Of a stretch of DNA of 64,000 bases, positions 60,888 through 64,000 are shown in pieces. Position numbers and translations under genes: made by a program. Below the pieces are notes generated by a model. That model was not told where the DNA came from, ran no database searches, and worked only from the letters and a program-made list of their open reading frames with translations. Source of the DNA: Microbacterium sp. 5K110 (GTDB lineage Bacteria; Actinomycetota; Actinomycetes; Actinomycetales; Microbacteriaceae); NCBI RefSeq assembly GCF_005774735.1, contig NZ_VBUM01000004.1, positions 1 through 64,000 of the forward strand, read 5' to 3'. The stretch's first letter is position 1. Every line of letters begins with the position of its first letter.

Positions 60888-62162
60888 ATGACCAGCATCC
60901 AGGAACGCATCAAGTCCCTCGCCGACGAGCAGAAGCGGGCGTGGGAGACGGAGGGCAAGCCGCTTGCGGACATCGCCGCCGAGCGAGCCCTGACGGCCGA
61001 GGAGCACGCGAAGTTCGAGAAGCTCACCCGAGCATTCGACGACTTCGACGACCGGATCACGCTGCTGCGCCAGCAGCGTGACATCGAGCAGCGCGCGATC
61101 GACTTCGCCGCGGACGTGCTCGGCAACCCGTCGGCGTTCGGCCCCGCGGCCGACGTCGCCGCGTTCGCGAACGAGATCCGCAACGCGCTGCGCTCGGCGT
61201 CCTCGCCTCTCGAGTACGCGGCGTCGATCGAAGAGGCACGGGCGATCAGCCGACTGCTGCCCGCGGGTACGCCCGCTGTGGTGGCGGCGCAGGCGCGCGC
61301 GCTGAGCGTGGGGACGCCGACGGCGGGCGGTAACACCGTCGGCAAGACCTTCCTCTCGCAGCTCATCGAGCCGCTGCGTCAGTTCTCCGGCATCTACGCG
61401 GCCGGCGCGTACGTGCTCACCACGGAGAAGGGCGACGACGTGATCCTGCCGCGCCTCACGAGCTTCGGCGCCGCGGCGCCCGCTCCTGAGGCGACGCAGC
61501 TCACCGGTACCGATCCCGCGTTCGCGCAGATCACCCTCAAGGCCTACGGGTACGGCGACTACCGCGGCATCAGCCGCGAGCTGGTCGACGACTCCCTCGT
61601 GGACATCGAGGGGCTCGTGTCCCGCCTGATCGGCGAGAACATCGCCGTCCTGTTCGGGCAGAAGCTGGCGACGGGCGCGGGCGGCACCGAGCCGACCGGC
61701 ATCGCCACCGCGGCCACGGCCGGCGTGACCGGTGCCACGGGCGTCGGCGGTGCGCCGACGTGGGACAACCTGATCGACGTCCAGGAATCGGTTCTCGCGC
61801 CCTACCAGGCGAACGCCTCGTGGGTCGCAGCGAACACCGCCGTCGCGGCGGCGCGGAAGCTGAAGGACAACAGCGGCCGTTACTACTGGGAGCCGAACGG
61901 TCAGACCGGCGCACCCGCGCAGCTCCTCGGTGCGCCTGTGTACCGCGACCCGTTCCTCTCGCCCCTCGGCGCCGGGTCGAAGTCGATCTTCTACGGCGAC
62001 TTCTCCCGTTACTGGGTCCGTCTCGTGGGGTCGACCCGCATCGAGCGTTCCGACCAGGCGCTCTTCGGTGCCGACCAGATCGCCTTCCGCGGCAAGCTCC
62101 GCGCGGACGGTGCTCTCATGGACGCCTCGGCGGTCAAGTCGTTCGTCGGTGGTGCAGCGTGA
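60888..62162 (+). CDS. Major capsid protein (HK97 fold)
   Basis: A 424-residue shell subunit. Residues 1-115 form a helical scaffolding delta domain (IQERIKSLADEQKRAWETEG) that the protease should remove. The HK97 core follows, with FLSQLIEPLRQFSGIYAAGA, IIVLPRLTSFG-like ILPRLTSFGAAAPAPEATQL and the C-terminal IFYGDFSRYWVRLVGS. AGAAAGGAGAA upstream gives a strong start. No separate scaffold gene exists, as expected for this type. Confidence 0.95.
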   Translation: MTSIQERIKSLADEQKRAWETEGKPLADIAAERALTAEEHAKFEKLTRAFDDFDDRITLLRQQRDIEQRAIDFAADVLGNPSAFGPAADVAAFANEIRNALRSASSPLEYAASIEEARAISRLLPAGTPAVVAAQARALSVGTPTAGGNTVGKTFLSQLIEPLRQFSGIYAAGAYVLTTEKGDDVILPRLTSFGAAAPAPEATQLTGTDPAFAQITLKAYGYGDYRGISRELVDDSLVDIEGLVSRLIGENIAVLFGQKLATGAGGTEPTGIATAATAGVTGATGVGGAPTWDNLIDVQESVLAPYQANASWVAANTAVAAARKLKDNSGRYYWEPNGQTGAPAQLLGAPVYRDPFLSPLGAGSKSIFYGDFSRYWVRLVGSTRIERSDQALFGADQIAFRGKLRADGALMDASAVKSFVGGAA

Positions 62163-62572
62163 CCGCCCGCAAGCAGGCCGCTCGTCCCGAGGAGGAGGCG
62201 CAGGCGACCCCTGCGGCTCCCGCGGAGGCGGAGACGGCGGATGCCACGGATGCCGCGGCGTCTGTTGCGCCGGAGGCGCCCGTGGCGGCGGCGACCACCG
62301 ATGCCGAGAAGGACGCCGAGATCGCTCGCCTGCGGGCGGAGGCGGCGGAGTCGCAGCGCAAGCTCGACCTCCTCCTCGCCGGGCAGCCGATCGATCCCGA
62401 ACCGCAGGTGGTGCTCGAGTCGCTCGAGGGCGACGTGGCCGTGCGGATGCTGATCACGATCAGCGGTTCGCGTGACGGCGAGCCCTGGCCCGCCGCAGGC
62501 GGTGTCGTGACGCTGCCCGCGGCGGAGGCCGCGCAGTACATCGCAATCGGGTACGCCGCGCGAGCGGAGTGA
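62159..62572 (+). CDS. Phage head protein of unknown function
   Basis: A 137-residue protein with an Ala/Glu-rich disordered N-terminus, a coiled-coil stretch (EKDAEIARLRAEAAESQRKL) and a small beta-rich C-terminal domain (VRMLITISGSRDGEPWPAAG). GTG 62159 overlaps the capsid stop. A strong hairpin follows, so it ends the capsid transcript. It could be a capsid-associated or tail-linker protein. Confidence 0.65.
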   Translation: MTARKQAARPEEEAQATPAAPAEAETADATDAAASVAPEAPVAAATTDAEKDAEIARLRAEAAESQRKLDLLLAGQPIDPEPQVVLESLEGDVAVRMLITISGSRDGEPWPAAGGVVTLPAAEAAQYIAIGYAARAE

Positions 62573-62587
62573 ACCGAGGCGTCTGAG

Positions 62588-62627
62588 CCGAGGGGCGCGG
62601 CACCTGACCGGGTGCCGCGCCCCTCGG
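62588..62627 (+). terminator. Strong hairpin after the capsid-associated gene
   Basis: A perfect 17-bp stem (CCGAGGGGCGCGGCACC and its complement) with a TGACCG loop, between the head gene and the connector gene. It may terminate part of the transcript and keep the capsid expressed above the downstream genes. Confidence 0.7.
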
Positions 62628-62651
62628 TCGTCGCACAGGAGGGGAGAGGCC

Positions 62652-63014
62652 GTGGCGAAGAATTGGCCGCTTCGCGCGAACGATTTGCGCAAAGCGCTCG
62701 AGTACAGCGTCGGGCAGGACGACGCCGCCGAGCTGGAGATGTACATCAAGGCCGCGTGTGAGCGCGTGGACCGTAAGACCGGCCGCGACGTCGAACCGAC
62801 CCGGCACGAGGTGAACGGGCACGTCCCGGCACTGTTCGTGCTGGCTGCTCGCCGCACGGCGAAGCTGTGGTGGCAGCAAGACAAGAAGGGGCCGCGGGCG
62901 CGCCCTACGGGCGAGGAGCTGGCCCCGAACGAGGGCATCGGCGGTATCGACCTTCCTCGCACCGTGGCCGGCATCCTGGCCGACTACCCGCCGCGGCCGG
63001 GGTTCGGCGCATGA
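62652..63014 (+). CDS. Head-tail connector/adaptor protein
   Basis: A 120-residue helical protein of the gp6/gp15-like connector type (LRANDLRKALEYSVGQDDAA, EMYIKAACERVDRKTGRDV), with a partly disordered C-terminus. GTG 62652, with AGGAGGGGAGAG upstream. Its position after the capsid fits. Confidence 0.75.
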   Translation: MAKNWPLRANDLRKALEYSVGQDDAAELEMYIKAACERVDRKTGRDVEPTRHEVNGHVPALFVLAARRTAKLWWQQDKKGPRARPTGEELAPNEGIGGIDLPRTVAGILADYPPRPGFGA

Positions 63015-63487
63015 GCGAGCTTGTGGTCGTGAGCGCGACCAGCTCGGTGCTCAAGGCCCGCGCGGGGCTCATCGCTGCGGTGCGTGCTGCTCTCGCCGCC
63101 GATCGGTCGGTGGACATCGAGGCCGGGTTCTCGGGTGCCCCGGAGAATCCGGATTGGGTCGCGTTCGGCGACGTCGACCAGGCCGTGGACCCGAAGACGA
63201 TCGGGCCGCGGCGGTCGTATGACGAGATGATCACGCTCGGCATGAACGTGGGGGCGTGGCGGTCGGGGCGCGGCGACGACGTGGTGAATGCCGCGTACGC
63301 CCGCTGCGACGAGCTGCTGTCGAAGATCTGGGCGTACATCGCCGACGGCGACAACATCACGCTCGGCGGCGTCGTCGCGTGGTGCTGGCCCGGGTCGGCT
63401 TCGTGGGCGGGTGCAGAGGTTGAGGGCGGGTTCCAGGTGGAAGTCGCCGCGGAGTTCGTGTGCACGCACCGAGTGCGGGCCGCGTAG
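63011..63487 (+). CDS. Head-tail joining/tail terminator protein
   Basis: A 158-residue protein (SSVLKARAGLIAAVRAALAA, then VGAWRSGRGDDVVNAAYARC) resembling tail-completion proteins of siphoviruses. ATG 63011 overlaps the previous stop. Assigned by position as well as pattern. Confidence 0.7.
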   Translation: MSELVVVSATSSVLKARAGLIAAVRAALAADRSVDIEAGFSGAPENPDWVAFGDVDQAVDPKTIGPRRSYDEMITLGMNVGAWRSGRGDDVVNAAYARCDELLSKIWAYIADGDNITLGGVVAWCWPGSASWAGAEVEGGFQVEVAAEFVCTHRVRAA

Positions 63488-63501
63488 GAAGGGAGACAAG
63501 G

Positions 63502-63813
63502 GTGGCGAAGTTTAAGAACGTCGGGCCGCTGGGCGCGCTCGACATCGACGTGCTCGGGCTGCGCGGGATCGAGGTCGGCGAGGTGTTCGAGGTGCCCGAT
63601 CACCTCGCGGCGGCATTCGTCGGACAGGTCGAGATCTACGAGGTCGTGGACGTGCCGCAGTCCGTGCACGACGCGTACGCCGCGTCGCTGGCGGAGGAAG
63701 CGGACATCAGGGGGGAAACCGTCGCGCCGGCCGGTGAGGGCGACGCGTCGCCCGGACCTGCGCGCACGCGTCAGCGGAAGGCCGATCAGGAAAGCCAGGA
63801 GGGTGAGAAGTGA
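63502..63813 (+). CDS. Phage structural protein, small, upstream of tail tube
   Basis: A 103-residue protein with a compact domain (LDIDVLGLRGIEVGEVFEVP) and a disordered charged tail. GTG 63502 has GGAAGGGAGAC upstream. It may be a tail-associated cofactor; the function is unknown. Confidence 0.6.
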   Translation: MAKFKNVGPLGALDIDVLGLRGIEVGEVFEVPDHLAAAFVGQVEIYEVVDVPQSVHDAYAASLAEEADIRGETVAPAGEGDASPGPARTRQRKADQESQEGEK

Positions 63814-64000
63814 CCACGCAACTCGATTTCTCGGTGGGGCTCGGCCTCGAAGCCGCGTTCGCCACCATCACGCCCGCTACACGATTCTTCGAGTCGGAAG
63901 CGAAAGCGAAGTGGGACGTCAAGACGGCGATGAGCAAGGGGCTCCGTCCGACGAAGGGCGTCGACCGGACGTCGCGACAGTCCATCTCTCACGTCGAAGG
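63810..64000 (+). CDS. Major tail (tube) protein, N-terminal part
   Basis: The start is GTG 63810, overlapping the previous stop; 63 complete residues lie in the window and the frame continues beyond the right edge. The sequence LDFSVGLGLEAAFATITPAT then KAMSKG-like KTAMSKGLRPTKGVDRT matches the layout of siphovirus tail tube proteins. Confidence 0.7.
   Translation, partial: MTTQLDFSVGLGLEAAFATITPATRFFESEAKAKWDVKTAMSKGLRPTKGVDRTSRQSISHVE

Larger units (their letters stand above)
36951..64000. mobile_element. Siphovirus-like prophage, left 27 kb (right end outside the window)
   Basis: It begins at the tRNA-Val att core and a tyrosine integrase, then repressor/Cro, excisionase, early operon, leftward cassette, lysis, terminase, portal, protease, HK97-type capsid, connectors and tail tube. 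All key structural genes seen are full length, and no transposon disrupts it, so it may be intact. The base composition and GGCATCC/GGATGCC usage resemble the host, suggesting a long association with this genus. Confidence 0.93.

Noticed and set aside
36951-64000. CRISPR array or retron-type RNA in the prophage
   Set aside because: No regularly spaced direct repeats with unique spacers and no reverse transcriptase motif were seen; the GACGCGTC repeats are irregularly spaced and too short.

Overview
The window is a high-GC actinobacterial chromosome segment that carries a partial prophage. The family-specific markers (SepH, DUF4193, DUF3093, DUF3159, DUF3710, DUF3000, DUF7455), the frequent GTG starts and the abundant GGATGCC/GGCATCC heptamer suggest Microbacteriaceae, most likely Microbacterium. 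That placement is inference from gene content and sequence style, not a database match.

Positions 1-36900 are housekeeping chromosome. From left to right it holds: pepA-lpdA-sucB (leftward; peptidase and 2-oxoacid dehydrogenase subunits); a PAC2-family gene; the principal sigma factor coupled to a CofE-like gene; an ATP-grasp gene divergent from two alanine-racemase-like genes; a DUF7455 gene; parE and parC, convergent; a phosphodiesterase-type hydrolase; sepH; a DUF4193/DUF3093/dut/DUF3710/DUF3159 cluster; acnA; dxs; a fadB-fadA beta-oxidation pair; rnd and a DUF3000 gene; an alpha/beta hydrolase; sufE and a rhodanese sulfurtransferase; zapE; amtB; and an orphan MazF/PemK-type gene. Many host genes have a TAGRRT-like -10 box 6-9 nt before the start codon, which points to leaderless mRNAs.

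Positions 36951-64000 are the left 27 kb of an integrated siphovirus-like prophage. It begins at a duplicated 3' half of a tRNA-Val(CAC) gene (attL) and runs off the right edge. The order is: integrase; repressor/Cro switch; excisionase-like gene; a leftward membrane/coiled-coil gene; a tightly overlapped early operon of about 20 small genes (RecE-like nuclease, HNH, DNA methyltransferase, MmcB-like nuclease, many unknowns); a leftward cassette of five small genes; the lysis module (M23/SH3/amidase endolysin, holin-like proteins); and the head module (HNH, TerS, TerL, HK97-type portal, protease, capsid, connectors, tail tube start).

The most unusual host locus is the tandem racemase pair at 8184-9883. 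One protein keeps the C-terminal domain with the catalytic tyrosine but has lost the PLP lysine and most of the barrel. The other keeps the barrel and lysine but lacks the tyrosine segment. In canonical racemases each active site is built from both subunits, so this looks like an obligate heteromeric enzyme. In the prophage, the most notable signals are an iterated GACGCGTC motif inside the methyltransferase gene, a missing stop codon between two early genes, two probably leaderless switch promoters, and the leftward gene cassettes.
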